Of a DNA stretch of 64,000 bases, positions 38,207-51,718 are shown one piece after another. The number at the start of each line of letters is the position of its first letter. Within the stretch, counting starts at the first letter, position 1. Made by a program: the position numbers and the translations under genes. Below the pieces are notes generated by a model. The model was not told the origin of the DNA. It ran no database searches and was given only the letters and a program-made list of their open reading frames with translations. Source of the DNA: Micropterix aruncella (taxonomy: Eukaryota > Arthropoda > Insecta > Lepidoptera > Micropterigidae). The stretch spans positions 111,417 through 175,416 of the forward strand of contig CALYMY010000076.1 in the NCBI GenBank assembly GCA_944548615.1. The letters are read 5' to 3'.

Positions 38207-40078
38207 ATTTATTTCGAAAAATGTGATTTTTTCATAACAATTTCTATGTTCAAAATGAAAGTTTATATAAAAAAATTCAAAATGTCAAAATTTCGAAAAT
38301 GCCATTTCGTAGAGATTTCAAAGGCCTTCGTTCTGTCCGAACACCGTAACGCGTTAGGTTTACTCTATCTCGATTTATTTCGAAAAATGTGATTTTTTCA
38401 TAATAATTTCCAAGTTCAAAATGAAAGTTTATATAAAAATTTTCAAAATATCAAAATTTCAAAAATGCCATTTTGTAGAGCTTAAGCGGGGTGTCGATCT
38501 CGCCAAAGACCGCAACGCGGTAGGTTTACTCTATCTCGATTTATTTCGAAAAATGTGATTTTTTCATAACAATTTCTATGTTCAAAATGAAAGTTTATAT
38601 AAAATTTTTCAAAATGTCAAAATTTCGAAAATGCCATTTTGTAGAGATTACCAAGGTCGTCGTTCTGTCCGAACGCCGTAACGCTATAGGTTTACTCTAT
38701 CACGATCTTTTTCGAAAAATGTGATTTTTTCATAACAATTTCTATGTTTAAAATGAAATTTTATATAAAATTTTTCAAAATGTCAAAATTTCGAAAATGC
38801 CATTTTGTAGAGATTACCAAGGCCGTCGTTCTGTCCGAACGCCGTAACGCTATAGGTTTACTCTATCACGATCTTTTTCGAAAAATGTGATTTTTTCATA
38901 ATAATTTCTATGTTTAAAATGAAATTTTATATAAAATTTTTCAAAATGTCAAAATTTCAAAAATGCCATTTTGTAGAGCTTAAGCGGGGTGTCGATCTAG
39001 CCAAAGACCGCAACGCGGTAGGTTTACTCTATCACGGTCTTTTTCGAAAAATGTCATTTATTCATAACAATTTCTATGTTCAAAATGAAAGTTTATATAA
39101 AAAATTTCAAAATGTCAAAATTTCGAAAATGCCATTTCGTAGAGATTACCAAGGCCGTGGTTCTGTCCGAACGCCGTAACGCTATAGGTTTACTCTATCA
39201 CGATCTTTTTCGAAAAATGTGATTTTTTCATTATAATTTCTATGTTTAAAATGAAATTTTATATAAAATTTTTCAAAATGTCAAAATTTCAAAAATGCCA
39301 TTTTGTAGAGCTTAAGCGGGGTGTCGATCTCGCCAAAGACCGCAACGCGGTAGGTTTACTCTATCTCGATTTATTTCGAAAAATGTGATTTTTTCATAAC
39401 AATTTCTATGTTCAAAATGAAAGTTTATATAAAAAATTTCAAAATGTCAAAATTTCGAAAATGCCATTTTGTAGAGATTACCAAGGCCGTCGTTCTGTCC
39501 GAACGCCGTAACCCTATAGGTTTACTCTATCACGATCTTTTTCGAAAAATGTGATTTTTTCATAACAATTTCTATGTTTAAAATGAAATTTTATATAAAA
39601 TTTTTCAAAATGTCAAAATTTCGAAAATGCCATTTTGTAGAGATTACCAAGGCCGTCGTTCTGTCCGAACGCCGTAACCCTATAGGTTTACTCTATCACG
39701 ATCTTTTTCGAAAAATATGATTTTTTCATAATAATTTCTATGTTTAAAATGAAATTTTATATAAAATTTTTCAAAAAGTCAAAATTTCAAAAATGCCATT
39801 TTGTAGAGCTTAAGCGGGGTGTCGATCTCGCCAAAGACCGCAACGCGGTAGGTTTACTCTATCTCGTTCTTTTGTGAAAAATGTGATTTTTTCATAACAA
39901 TTTCTATGTTCAAAATGAAAGTTTATATAAAAAATTTCAAAATGTCAAAATTTCGAAAATGCCATTTCGTAGAGATTTCAAAGGCCTTCGTTATGCCCAA
40001 ACACCGTAACGCGTTTTATTTACTCTATCACGGTCTTTTTCGAAAAATGACATTTATTCATAACAATTTCTATGTTCA
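38207..40078. repeat. 166-bp array of HOR10, 11.3 monomers
   Basis: Standard order. It lacks the neighbouring HOR9 insertion. Confidence 0.98.
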
Positions 40079-41520
40079 GGAGTTCCCTCGTCGGGAGCCA
40101 ACCCTGGGTGCAGCAGCCATGTCATGGTGGAACTTAGTAATTGCCATCATAATGGAATGCCTATACCAAATTTCACGTCTCTACGGTTGACCGTTGAGGA
40201 GTTCCCTCGTCGGGAGCCAACCCTGGGTGCAGCAGCCATGTCATGGTGGAACTTAGTAATTGCCATCATAATGGAATGCCTATACCAAATTTCACGTCTC
40301 TACGGTTGACCGTTGAGGAGTTCCCTCGTCGGGAGCCAACCCTGGGTGCAGCAGCGATGTCATGGTGGAACTTAGAAATTGCCGTCATAATGGAATGCCT
40401 ATACCAAATTTCACGTCTCTACGGTTGACCGTTGAGGAGTTCCCTCGTCGGGAGCCAACCCTGGGTGCAGCAGCCATGTCATGGTGGAACTTAGTAATTG
40501 CCATCATAATGGAATGCCTATACCAAATTTCACGTCTCTACGGTTGACCGTTGAGGAGTTCCCTCGTCGGGAGCCAACCCTGGGTGCAGCAGCCATGTCA
40601 TGGTGGAACTTAGTAATTGCCATCATAATGGAATGCCTATACCAAATTTCACGTCTCTACGGTTGACCGTTGAGGAGTTCCCTCGTCGGGAGCCAACCCT
40701 GGGTGCAGCAGCCATGTCATGGTGGAACTTAGTAATTGCCATCATAATGGAATGCCTATACCAAATTTCACGTCTCTACGGTTGACCGTTGAGGAGTTCC
40801 CTCGTCGGGAGCCAACCCTGGGTGCAGCAGCCATGTCATGGTGGAACTTAGTAATTGCCATCATAATGGAATGCCTATACCAAATTTCACGTCTCTACGG
40901 TTGACCGTTGAGGAGTTCCCTCGTCGGGAGCCAACCCTGGGTGCAGCAGCGATGTCATGGTGGAACTTAGAAATTGCCGTCATAATGGAATGCCTATACC
41001 AAATTTCACGTCTCTACGGTTGACCGTTGAGGAGTTCCCTCGTCGGGAGCCAACCCTGGGTGCAGCAGCCATGTCATGGTGGAACTTAGTAATTGCCATC
41101 ATAATGGAATGCCTATACCAAATTTCACGTCTCTACGGTTGACCGTTGAGGAGTTCCCTCGTCGGGAGCCAACCCTGGGTGCAGCAGCCATGTCATGGTG
41201 GAACTTAGTAATTGCCATCATAATGGAATGCCTATACCAAATTTCACGTCTCTACGGTTGACCGTTGAGGAGTTCCCTCGTCGGGAGCCAACCCTGGGTG
41301 CAGCAGCCATGTCATGGTGGAACTTAGTAATTGCCATCATAATGGAATGCCTATACCAAATTTCACGTCTCTACGGTTGACCGTTGAGAAGTTCCCTCGT
41401 CGGGAGCCAACCCTGGGTGCAGCAGCCATGTCATGGTGGAACTTAGTAATTGCCATCATAATGGAATGCCTATACCAAATTTCACGTCTCTACGGTTGAC
41501 CGTTGAGGAGTTCCCTCGTC
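40079..41520. repeat. 119-bp array of HOR11, 12 monomers
   Basis: Marker variants at monomers 3 and 8. Confidence 0.98.
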
Positions 41521-42236
41521 CTTGTCACGTACCTCTTTCCGTAGGTTGTTTACTCCTTTTAATTCGTTTAACGCCTCGCGGGCAATATCTCTGGCTCTTT
41601 CCGGTATTTCTTCGAAATTCCGAAACGGCACTTCTATTTCTGTGGTCTCCATATTGTCTCTTCTCGTTGATCAAAGGCACTGAAAATGAAAATGAAAAAG
41701 CACAGATTAAATAGTATTGAAAAGTAATTAAAGAAGAAGAAGAAGACGAGATAAAAAGCAGAAGCAATGAAATGAAAAGCGTTCTAAAACCCTATCTTTT
41801 GACACCTCGCTTGTGTGTATATGATAAAATAAAGAATATAATATTTAATTTATTAAACGAAGCCGCGGGAAAAATACTAAAACTCCCTTGGCTCGGATCG
41901 CTACTATTGAAAACAAACATCGTAAAATCGATAAATAAACTTTCGCAAGTATGACGAGGGCTGAAGTTACCATAGAAACAGAAATCGTTAAATCGATAAA
42001 TATTCTATTGCGAGTCGGGCCACCGCCTGAGCTCGTTACTATGGAAACAAAACCGTTAAATCGATAAATCAATATACCTATACAGATATTAAATCGTCTA
42101 TAATTCCGTTAATATTACTCAGATTTGAAAATTAAAAGAAGCGTTAGATGCGCAAAGCAAAACTCTATTAGATAATAATAAACAGGGAGGACTATTGATG
42201 CCTTTTAGCGCAATAGCCCTCAAACGTCGGAAGCCA
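41521..42236. repeat. Spacer of HOR11
   Basis: Candidate exon at 41533-41679 (minus), intact; X-boxes at 41966 and 42035. Confidence 0.95.
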
Positions 42237-44108
42237 ATTTATTTCGAAAAATGTGATTTTTTCATAACAATTTCTATGTTCAAAATGAAAGTTTATATAA
42301 AAAAATTCAAAATGTCAAAATTTCGAAAATGCCATTTCGTAGAGATTTCAAAGGCCTTCGTTCTGTCCGAACACCGTAACGCGTTAGGTTTACTCTATCT
42401 CGATTTATTTCGAAAAATGTGATTTTTTCATAATAATTTCCAAGTTCAAAATGAAAGTTTATATAAAAATTTTCAAAATATCAAAATTTCAAAAATGCCA
42501 TTTTGTAGAGCTTAAGCGGGGTGTCGATCTCGCCAAAGACCGCAACGCGGTAGGTTTACTCTATCTCGATTTATTTCGAAAAATGTGATTTTTTCATAAC
42601 AATTTCTATGTTCAAAATGAAAGTTTATATAAAATTTTTCAAAATGTCAAAATTTCGAAAATGCCATTTTGTAGAGATTACCAAGGTCGTCGTTCTGTCC
42701 GAACGCCGTAACGCTATAGGTTTACTCTATCACGATCTTTTTCGAAAAATGTGATTTTTTCATAACAATTTCTATGTTTAAAATGAAATTTTATATAAAA
42801 TTTTTCAAAATGTCAAAATTTCGAAAATGCCATTTTGTAGAGATTACCAAGGCCGTCGTTCTGTCCGAACGCCGTAACGCTATAGGTTTACTCTATCACG
42901 ATCTTTTTCGAAAAATGTGATTTTTTCATAATAATTTCTATGTTTAAAATGAAATTTTATATAAAATTTTTCAAAATGTCAAAATTTCAAAAATGCCATT
43001 TTGTAGAGCTTAAGCGGGGTGTCGATCTAGCCAAAGACCGCAACGCGGTAGGTTTACTCTATCACGGTCTTTTTCGAAAAATGTCATTTATTCATAACAA
43101 TTTCTATGTTCAAAATGAAAGTTTATATAAAAAATTTCAAAATGTCAAAATTTCGAAAATGCCATTTCGTAGAGATTACCAAGGCCGTGGTTCTGTCCGA
43201 ACGCCGTAACGCTATAGGTTTACTCTATCACGATCTTTTTCGAAAAATGTGATTTTTTCATTATAATTTCTATGTTTAAAATGAAATTTTATATAAAATT
43301 TTTCAAAATGTCAAAATTTCAAAAATGCCATTTTGTAGAGCTTAAGCGGGGTGTCGATCTCGCCAAAGACCGCAACGCGGTAGGTTTACTCTATCTCGAT
43401 TTATTTCGAAAAATGTGATTTTTTCATAACAATTTCTATGTTCAAAATGAAAGTTTATATAAAAAATTTCAAAATGTCAAAATTTCGAAAATGCCATTTT
43501 GTAGAGATTACCAAGGCCGTCGTTCTGTCCGAACGCCGTAACCCTATAGGTTTACTCTATCACGATCTTTTTCGAAAAATGTGATTTTTTCATAACAATT
43601 TCTATGTTTAAAATGAAATTTTATATAAAATTTTTCAAAATGTCAAAATTTCGAAAATGCCATTTTGTAGAGATTACCAAGGCCGTCGTTCTGTCCGAAC
43701 GCCGTAACCCTATAGGTTTACTCTATCACGATCTTTTTCGAAAAATATGATTTTTTCATAATAATTTCTATGTTTAAAATGAAATTTTATATAAAATTTT
43801 TCAAAAAGTCAAAATTTCAAAAATGCCATTTTGTAGAGCTTAAGCGGGGTGTCGATCTCGCCAAAGACCGCAACGCGGTAGGTTTACTCTATCTCGTTCT
43901 TTTGTGAAAAATGTGATTTTTTCATAACAATTTCTATGTTCAAAATGAAAGTTTATATAAAAAATTTCAAAATGTCAAAATTTCGAAAATGCCATTTCGT
44001 AGAGATTTCAAAGGCCTTCGTTATGCCCAAACACCGTAACGCGTTTTATTTACTCTATCACGGTCTTTTTCGAAAAATGACATTTATTCATAACAATTTC
44101 TATGTTCA
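42237..44108. repeat. 166-bp array of HOR11, 11.3 monomers
   Basis: Standard order. Confidence 0.98.
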
Positions 44109-45312
44109 GGAGTTCCCTCGTCGGGAGCCAACTCTGGGTGCAGCAGCCATGTCATGGTGGAACTTAGTAATTGCCATCATAATGGAATGCCTATACCAAA
44201 TTTCACGTCTCTACGGTTGACCGTTGAGGAGTTCCCTCGTCGGGAGCCAACCCTGGGTGCAGCAGCCATGTCATGGTGGAACTTAGTAATTGCCATCATA
44301 ATCGAATGCCTATACCAAATTTCACGTCTCTACGGTTGACCGTTGAGGAGTTCCCTCGTCGGGAGCCAACCCTGGGTGCAGCAGCGATGTCATGGTGGAA
44401 CTTAGAAATTGCCGTCATAATGGAATGCCTATACCAAATTTCACGTCTCTACGGTTGACCGTTGAGGAGTTCCCTCGTCGGGAGCCAACCCTGGGTGCAG
44501 CAGCCATGTCATGGTGGAACTTAGTAATTGCCATCATAATGGAATGCCTATACCAAATTTCACGTCTCTACGGTTGACCGTTGAGGAGTTCCCTCGTCGG
44601 GAGCCAACCCTGGGTGCAGCAGCCATGTCATGGTGGAACTTAGTAATTGCCATCATAATGGAATGCCTATACCAAATTTCACGTCTCTACGGTTGACCGT
44701 TGAGGAGTTCCCTCGTCGGGAGCCAACCCTGGGTGCAGCAGCGATGTCATGGTGGAACTTAGAAATTGCCGTCATAATGGAATGCCTATACCAAATTTCA
44801 CGTCTCTACGGTTGACCGTTGAGGAGTTCCCTCGTCGGGAGCCAACCCTGGGTGCAGCAGCCATGTCATGGTGGAACTTAGTAATTGCCATCATAATGGA
44901 ATGCCTATACCAAATTTCACGTCTCTACGGTTGACCGTTGAGGAGTTCCCTCGTCGGGAGCCAACCCTGGGTGCAGCAGCCATGTCATGGTGGAACTTAG
45001 TAATTGCCATCATAATGGAATGCCTATACCAAATTTCACGTCTCTACGGTTGACCGTTGAGGAGTTCCCTCGTCGGGAGCCAACCCTGGGTGCAGCAGCC
45101 ATGTCATGGTGGAACTTAGTAATTGCCATCATAATGGAATGCCTATACCAAATTTCACGTCTCTACGGTTGACCGTTGAGAAGTTCCCTCGTCGGGAGCC
45201 AACCCTGGGTGCAGCAGCCATGTCATGGTGGAACTTAGTAATTGCCATCATAATGGAATGCCTATACCAAATTTCACGTCTCTACGGTTGACCGTTGAGG
45301 AGTTCCCTCGTC
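44109..45312. repeat. 119-bp array of HOR12, 10 monomers
   Basis: Marker variants are at monomers 3 and 6 instead of 3 and 8, so the two missing monomers came from between the markers. G to C at 44303 (monomer 2) is shared with HOR14; C to T at 44133 is private. Confidence 0.97.
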
Positions 45313-46028
45313 CTTGTCACGTACCTCTTTCCGTAGGTTGTTTACTCCTTTTAATTCGTTTAACGCCTCGCGGGCAATATCTCTGGCTCTTTCCGGTATT
45401 TCTTCGAAATTCCGAAACGGCACTTCTATTTCTGTGGTCTCCATATTGTCTCTTCTCGTTGATCAAAGGCACTGAAAATGAAAATGAAAAAGCACAGATT
45501 AAATAGTATTGAAAAGTAATTAAAGAAGAAGAAGAAGACGAGATAAAAAGCAGAAGCAATGAAATGAAAAGCGTTCTAAAACCCTATCTTTTGACACCTC
45601 GCTTGTGTGTATATGATAAAATAAAGAATATAATATTTAATTTATTAAACGAAGCCGCGGGAAAAATACTAAAACTCCCTTGGCTCGGATCGCTACTATT
45701 GAAAACAAACATCGTAAAATCGATAAATAAACTTTCGCAAGTATGACGAGGGCTGAAGTTACCATAGAAACAGAAATCGTTAAATCGATAAATATTCTAT
45801 TGCGAGTCGGGCCACCGCCTGAGCTCGTTACTATGGAAACAAAACCGTTAAATCGATAAATCAATATACCTATACAGATATTAAATCGTCTATAATTCCG
45901 TTAATATTACTCAGATTTGAAAATTAAAAGAAGCGTTAGATGCGCAAAGCAAAACTCTATTAGATAATAATAAACAGGGAGGACTATTGATGCCTTTTAG
46001 CGCAATAGCCCTCAAACGTCGGAAGCCA
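45313..46028. repeat. Spacer of HOR12
   Basis: Candidate exon at 45325-45471 (minus), intact; X-boxes at 45758 and 45827. The spacer is unchanged although both flanking arrays are rearranged. Confidence 0.95.
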
Positions 46029-49000
46029 ATTTATTTCGAAAAATGTGATTTTTTCATAACAATTTCTATGTTCAAAATGAAAGTTTATATAAAAAAATTC
46101 AAAATGTCAAAATTTCGAAAATGCCATTTCGTAGAGATTTCAAAGGCCTTCGTTCTGTCCGAACACCGTAACGCGTTAGGTTTACTCTATCTCGATTTAT
46201 TTCGAAAAATGTGATTTTTTCATAATAATTTCCAAGTTCAAAATGAAAGTTTATATAAAAATTTTCAAAATATCAAAATTTCAAAAATGCCATTTTGTAG
46301 AGCTTAAGCGGGGTGTCGATCTCGCCAAAGACCGCAACGCGGTAGGTTTACTCTATCTCGATTTATTTCGAAAAATGTGATTTTTTCATAACAATTTCTA
46401 TGTTCAAAATGAAAGTTTATATAAAATTTTTCAAAATGTCAAAATTTCGAAAATGCCATTTTGTAGAGATTACCAAGGTCGTCGTTCTGTCCGAACGCCG
46501 TAACGCTATAGGTTTACTCTATCACGATCTTTTTCGAAAAATGTGATTTTTTCATAACAATTTCTATGTTTAAAATGAAATTTTATATAAAATTTTTCAA
46601 AATGTCAAAATTTCGAAAATGCCATTTTGTAGAGATTACCAAGGCCGTCGTTCTGTCCGAACGCCGTAACGCTATAGGTTTACTCTATCACGATCTTTTT
46701 CGAAAAATGTGATTTTTTCATAATAATTTCTATGTTTAAAATGAAATTTTATATAAAATTTTTCAAAATGTCAAAATTTCAAAAATGCCATTTTGTAGAG
46801 CTTAAGCGGGGTGTCGATCTAGCCAAAGACCGCAACGCGGTAGGTTTACTCTATCACGGTCTTTTTCGAAAAATGTCATTTATTCATAACAATTTCTATG
46901 TTCAAAATGAAAGTTTATATAAAAAATTTCAAAATGTCAAAATTTCGAAAATGCCATTTCGTAGAGATTACCAAGGCCGTGGTTCTGTCCGAACGCCGTA
47001 ACGCTATAGGTTTACTCTATCACGATCTTTTTCGAAAAATGTGATTTTTTCATTATAATTTCTATGTTTAAAATGAAATTTTATATAAAATTTTTCAAAA
47101 TGTCAAAATTTCAAAAATGCCATTTTGTAGAGCTTAAGCGGGGTGTCGATCTCGCCAAAGACCGCAACGCGGTAGGTTTACTCTATCTCGATTTATTTCG
47201 AAAAATGTGATTTTTTCATAACAATTTCTATGTTCAAAATGAAAGTTTATATAAAAAATTTCAAAATGTCAAAATTTCGAAAATGCCATTTTGTAGAGAT
47301 TACCAAGGCCGTCGTTCTGTCCGAACGCCGTAACCCTATAGGTTTACTCTATCACGATCTTTTTCGAAAAATGTGATTTTTTCATAACAATTTCTATGTT
47401 TAAAATGAAATTTTATATAAAATTTTTCAAAATGTCAAAATTTCGAAAATGCCATTTTGTAGAGATTACCAAGGCCGTCGTTCTGTCCGAACGCCGTAAC
47501 CCTATAGGTTTACTCTATCACGATCTTTTTCGAAAAATATGATTTTTTCATAATAATTTCTATGTTTAAAATGAAATTTTATATAAAATTTTTCAAAAAG
47601 TCAAAATTTCAAAAATGCCATTTTGTAGAGCTTAAGCGGGGTGTCGATCTAGCCAAAGACCGCAACGCGGTAGGTTTACTCTATCACGGTCTTTTTCGAA
47701 AAATGTCATTTATTCATAACAATTTCTATGTTCAAAATGAAAGTTTATATAAAAAATTTCAAAATGTCAAAATTTCGAAAATGCCATTTCGTAGAGATTA
47801 CCAAGGCCGTGGTTCTGTCCGAACGCCGTAACGCTATAGGTTTACTCTATCACGATCTTTTTCGAAAAATGTGATTTTTTCATTATAATTTCTATGTTTA
47901 AAATGAAATTTTATATAAAATTTTTCAAAATGTCAAAATTTCAAAAATGCCATTTTGTAGAGCTTAAGCGGGGTGTCGATCTCGCCAAAGACCGCAACGC
48001 GGTAGGTTTACTCTATCTCGATTTATTTCGAAAAATGTGATTTTTTCATAACAATTTCTATGTTCAAAATGAAAGTTTATATAAAATTTTTCAAAATGTC
48101 AAAATTTCGAAAATGCCATTTTGTAGAGATTACCAAGGTCGTCGTTCTGTCCGAACGCCGTAACGCTATAGGTTTACTCTATCACGATCTTTTTCGAAAA
48201 ATGTGATTTTTTCATAACAATTTCTATGTTTAAAATGAAATTTTATATAAAATTTTTCAAAATGTCAAAATTTCGAAAATGCCATTTTGTAGAGATTACC
48301 AAGGCCGTCGTTCTGTCCGAACGCCGTAACGCTATAGGTTTACTCTATCACGATCTTTTTCGAAAAATGTGATTTTTTCATAATAATTTCTATGTTTAAA
48401 ATGAAATTTTATATAAAATTTTTCAAAATGTCAAAATTTCAAAAATGCCATTTTGTAGAGCTTAAGCGGGGTGTCGATCTAGCCAAAGACCGCAACGCGG
48501 TAGGTTTACTCTATCACGGTCTTTTTCGAAAAATGTCATTTATTCATAACAATTTCTATGTTCAAAATGAAAGTTTATATAAAAAATTTCAAAATGTCAA
48601 AATTTCGAAAATGCCATTTCGTAGAGATTACCAAGGCCGTGGTTCTGTCCGAACGCCGTAACGCTATAGGTTTACTCTATCACGATCTTTTTCGAAAAAT
48701 GTGATTTTTTCATTATAATTTCTATGTTTAAAATGAAATTTTATATAAAATTTTTCAAAATGTCAAAATTTCAAAAATGCCATTTTGTAGAGCTTAAGCG
48801 GGGTGTCGATCTCGCCAAAGACCGCAACGCGGTAGGTTTACTCTATCTCGATTTATTTCGAAAAATGTGATTTTTTCATAACAATTTCTATGTTCAAAAT
48901 GAAAGTTTATATAAAAAATTTCAAAATGTCAAAATTTCGAAAATGCCATTTTGTAGAGATTACCAAGGCCGTCGTTCTGTCCGAACGCCGTAACCCTATA

Positions 49001-49560
49001 GGTTTACTCTATCACGATCTTTTTCGAAAAATGTGATTTTTTCATAACAATTTCTATGTTTAAAATGAAATTTTATATAAAATTTTTCAAAATGTCAAAA
49101 TTTCGAAAATGCCATTTTGTAGAGATTACCAAGGCCGTCGTTCTGTCCGAACGCCGTAACCCTATAGGTTTACTCTATCACGATCTTTTTCGAAAAATAT
49201 GATTTTTTCATAATAATTTCTATGTTTAAAATGAAATTTTATATAAAATTTTTCAAAAAGTCAAAATTTCAAAAATGCCATTTTGTAGAGCTTAAGCGGG
49301 GTGTCGATCTCGCCAAAGACCGCAACGCGGTAGGTTTACTCTATCTCGTTCTTTTGTGAAAAATGTGATTTTTTCATAACAATTTCTATGTTCAAAATGA
49401 AAGTTTATATAAAAAATTTCAAAATGTCAAAATTTCGAAAATGCCATTTCGTAGAGATTTCAAAGGCCTTCGTTATGCCCAAACACCGTAACGCGTTTTA
49501 TTTACTCTATCACGGTCTTTTTCGAAAAATGACATTTATTCATAACAATTTCTATGTTCA
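46029..49560. repeat. 166-bp array of HOR12, 21.3 monomers
   Basis: The order is a b2 c1 c2 b* c3 b7 c4 c5 (b'/b*) c3 (b7/b2) c1 c2 b* c3 b7 c4 c5 b' a'. Two hybrid joins each slip back five monomers (830 bp). The first join lies between about 47599 (b'-type CAAAAAGTC just before) and 47650 (b*-type CTAGCC just after). The second lies between about 47920 and 48085. Confidence 0.95.
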
Positions 49561-51002
49561 GGAGTTCCCTCGTCGGGAGCCAACCCTGGGTGCAGCAGCC
49601 ATGTCATGGTGGAACTTAGTAATTGCCATCATAATGGAATGCCTATACCAAATTTCACGTCTCTACGGTTGACCGTTGAGGAGTTCCCTCGTCGGGAGCC
49701 AACCCTGGGTGCAGCAGCCATGTCATGGTGGAACTTAGTAATTGCCATCATAATGGAATGCCTATACCAAATTTCACGTCTCTACGGTTGACCGTTGAGG
49801 AGTTCCCTCGTCGGGAGCCAACCCTGGGTGCAGCAGCGATGTCATGGTGGAACTTAGAAATTGCCGTCATAATGGAATGCCTATACCAAATTTCACGTCT
49901 CTACGGTTGACCGTTGAGGAGTTCCCTCGTCGGGAGCCAACCCTGGGTGCAGCAGCCATGTCATGGTGGAACTTAGTAATTGCCATCATAATGGAATGCC
50001 TATACCAAATTTCACGTCTCTACGGTTGACCGTTGAGGAGTTCCCTCGTCGGGAGCCAACCCTGGGTGCAGCAGCCATGTCATGGTGGAACTTAGTAATT
50101 GCCATCATAATGGAATGCCTATACCAAATTTCACGTCTCTACGGTTGACCGTTGAGGAGTTCCCTCGTCGGGAGCCAACCCTGGGTGCAGCAGCCATGTC
50201 ATGGTGGAACTTAGTAATTGCCATCATAATGGAATGCCTATACCAAATTTCACGTCTCTACGGTTGACCGTTGAGGAGTTCCCTCGTCGGGAGCCAACCC
50301 TGGGTGCAGCAGCCATGTCATGGTGGAACTTAGTAATTGCCATCATAATGGAATGCCTATACCAAATTTCACGTCTCTACGGTTGACCGTTGAGGAGTTC
50401 CCTCGTCGGGAGCCAACCCTGGGTGCAGCAGCGATGTCATGGTGGAACTTAGAAATTGCCGTCATAATGGAATGCCTATACCAAATTTCACGTCTCTACG
50501 GTTGACCGTTGAGGAGTTCCCTCGTCGGGAGCCAACCCTGGGTGCAGCAGCCATGTCATGGTGGAACTTAGTAATTGCCATCATAATGGAATGCCTATAC
50601 CAAATTTCACGTCTCTACGGTTGACCGTTGAGGAGTTCCCTCGTCGGGAGCCAACCCTGGGTGCAGCAGCCATGTCATGGTGGAACTTAGTAATTGCCAT
50701 CATAATGGAATGCCTATACCAAATTTCACGTCTCTACGGTTGACCGTTGAGGAGTTCCCTCGTCGGGAGCCAACCCTGGGTGCAGCAGCCATGTCATGGT
50801 GGAACTTAGTAATTGCCATCATAATGGAATGCCTATACCAAATTTCACGTCTCTACGGTTGACCGTTGAGAAGTTCCCTCGTCGGGAGCCAACCCTGGGT
50901 GCAGCAGCCATGTCATGGTGGAACTTAGTAATTGCCATCATAATGGAATGCCTATACCAAATTTCACGTCTCTACGGTTGACCGTTGAGGAGTTCCCTCG
51001 TC
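49561..51002. repeat. 119-bp array of HOR13, 12 monomers
   Basis: Marker variants at monomers 3 and 8. Confidence 0.98.
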
Positions 51003-51718
51003 CTTGTCACGTACCTCTTTCCGTAGGTTGTTTACTCCTTTTAATTCGTTTAACGCCTCGCGGGCAATATCTCTGGCTCTTTCCGGTATTTCTTCGAAAT
51101 TCCGAAACGGCACTTCTATTTCTGTGGTCTCCATATTGTCTCTTCTCGTTGATCAAAGGCACTGAAAATGAAAATGAAAAAGCACAGATTAAATAGTATT
51201 GAAAAGTAATTAAAGAAGAAGAAGAAGACGAGATAAAAAGCAGAAGCAATGAAATGAAAAGCGTTCTAAAACCCTATCTTTTGACACCTCGCTTGTGTGT
51301 ATATGATAAAATAAAGAATATAATATTTAATTTATTAAACGAAGCCGCGGGAAAAATACTAAAACTCCCTTGGCTCGGATCGCTACTATTGAAAACAAAC
51401 ATCGTAAAATCGATAAATAAACTTTCGCAAGTATGACGAGGGCTGAAGTTACCATAGAAACAGAAATCGTTAAATCGATAAATATTCTATTGCGAGTCGG
51501 GCCACCGCCTGAGCTCGTTACTATGGAAACAAAACCGTTAAATCGATAAATCAATATACCTATACAGATATTAAATCGTCTATAATTCCGTTAATATTAC
51601 TCAGATTTGAAAATTAAAAGAAGCGTTAGATGCGCAAAGCAAAACTCTATTAGATAATAATAAACAGGGAGGACTATTGATGCCTTTTAGCGCAATAGCC
51701 CTCAAACGTCGGAAGCCA
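51003..51718. repeat. Spacer of HOR13
   Basis: Candidate exon at 51015-51161 (minus), intact; X-boxes at 51448 and 51517. Confidence 0.95.

Larger units (their letters stand above)
36049..40078. repeat. HOR10, 4030 bp
   Basis: Standard structure, no private change noticed. Confidence 0.97.
40079..44108. repeat. HOR11, 4030 bp
   Basis: Standard structure, no private change noticed. Confidence 0.97.
44109..49560. repeat. HOR12, 5452 bp, the most rearranged unit
   Basis: Net +1422 bp: two 119-mers lost (-238) and ten 166-mers gained (+1660). It shares a shortened 119-bp array and a private base with HOR14. Confidence 0.97.
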
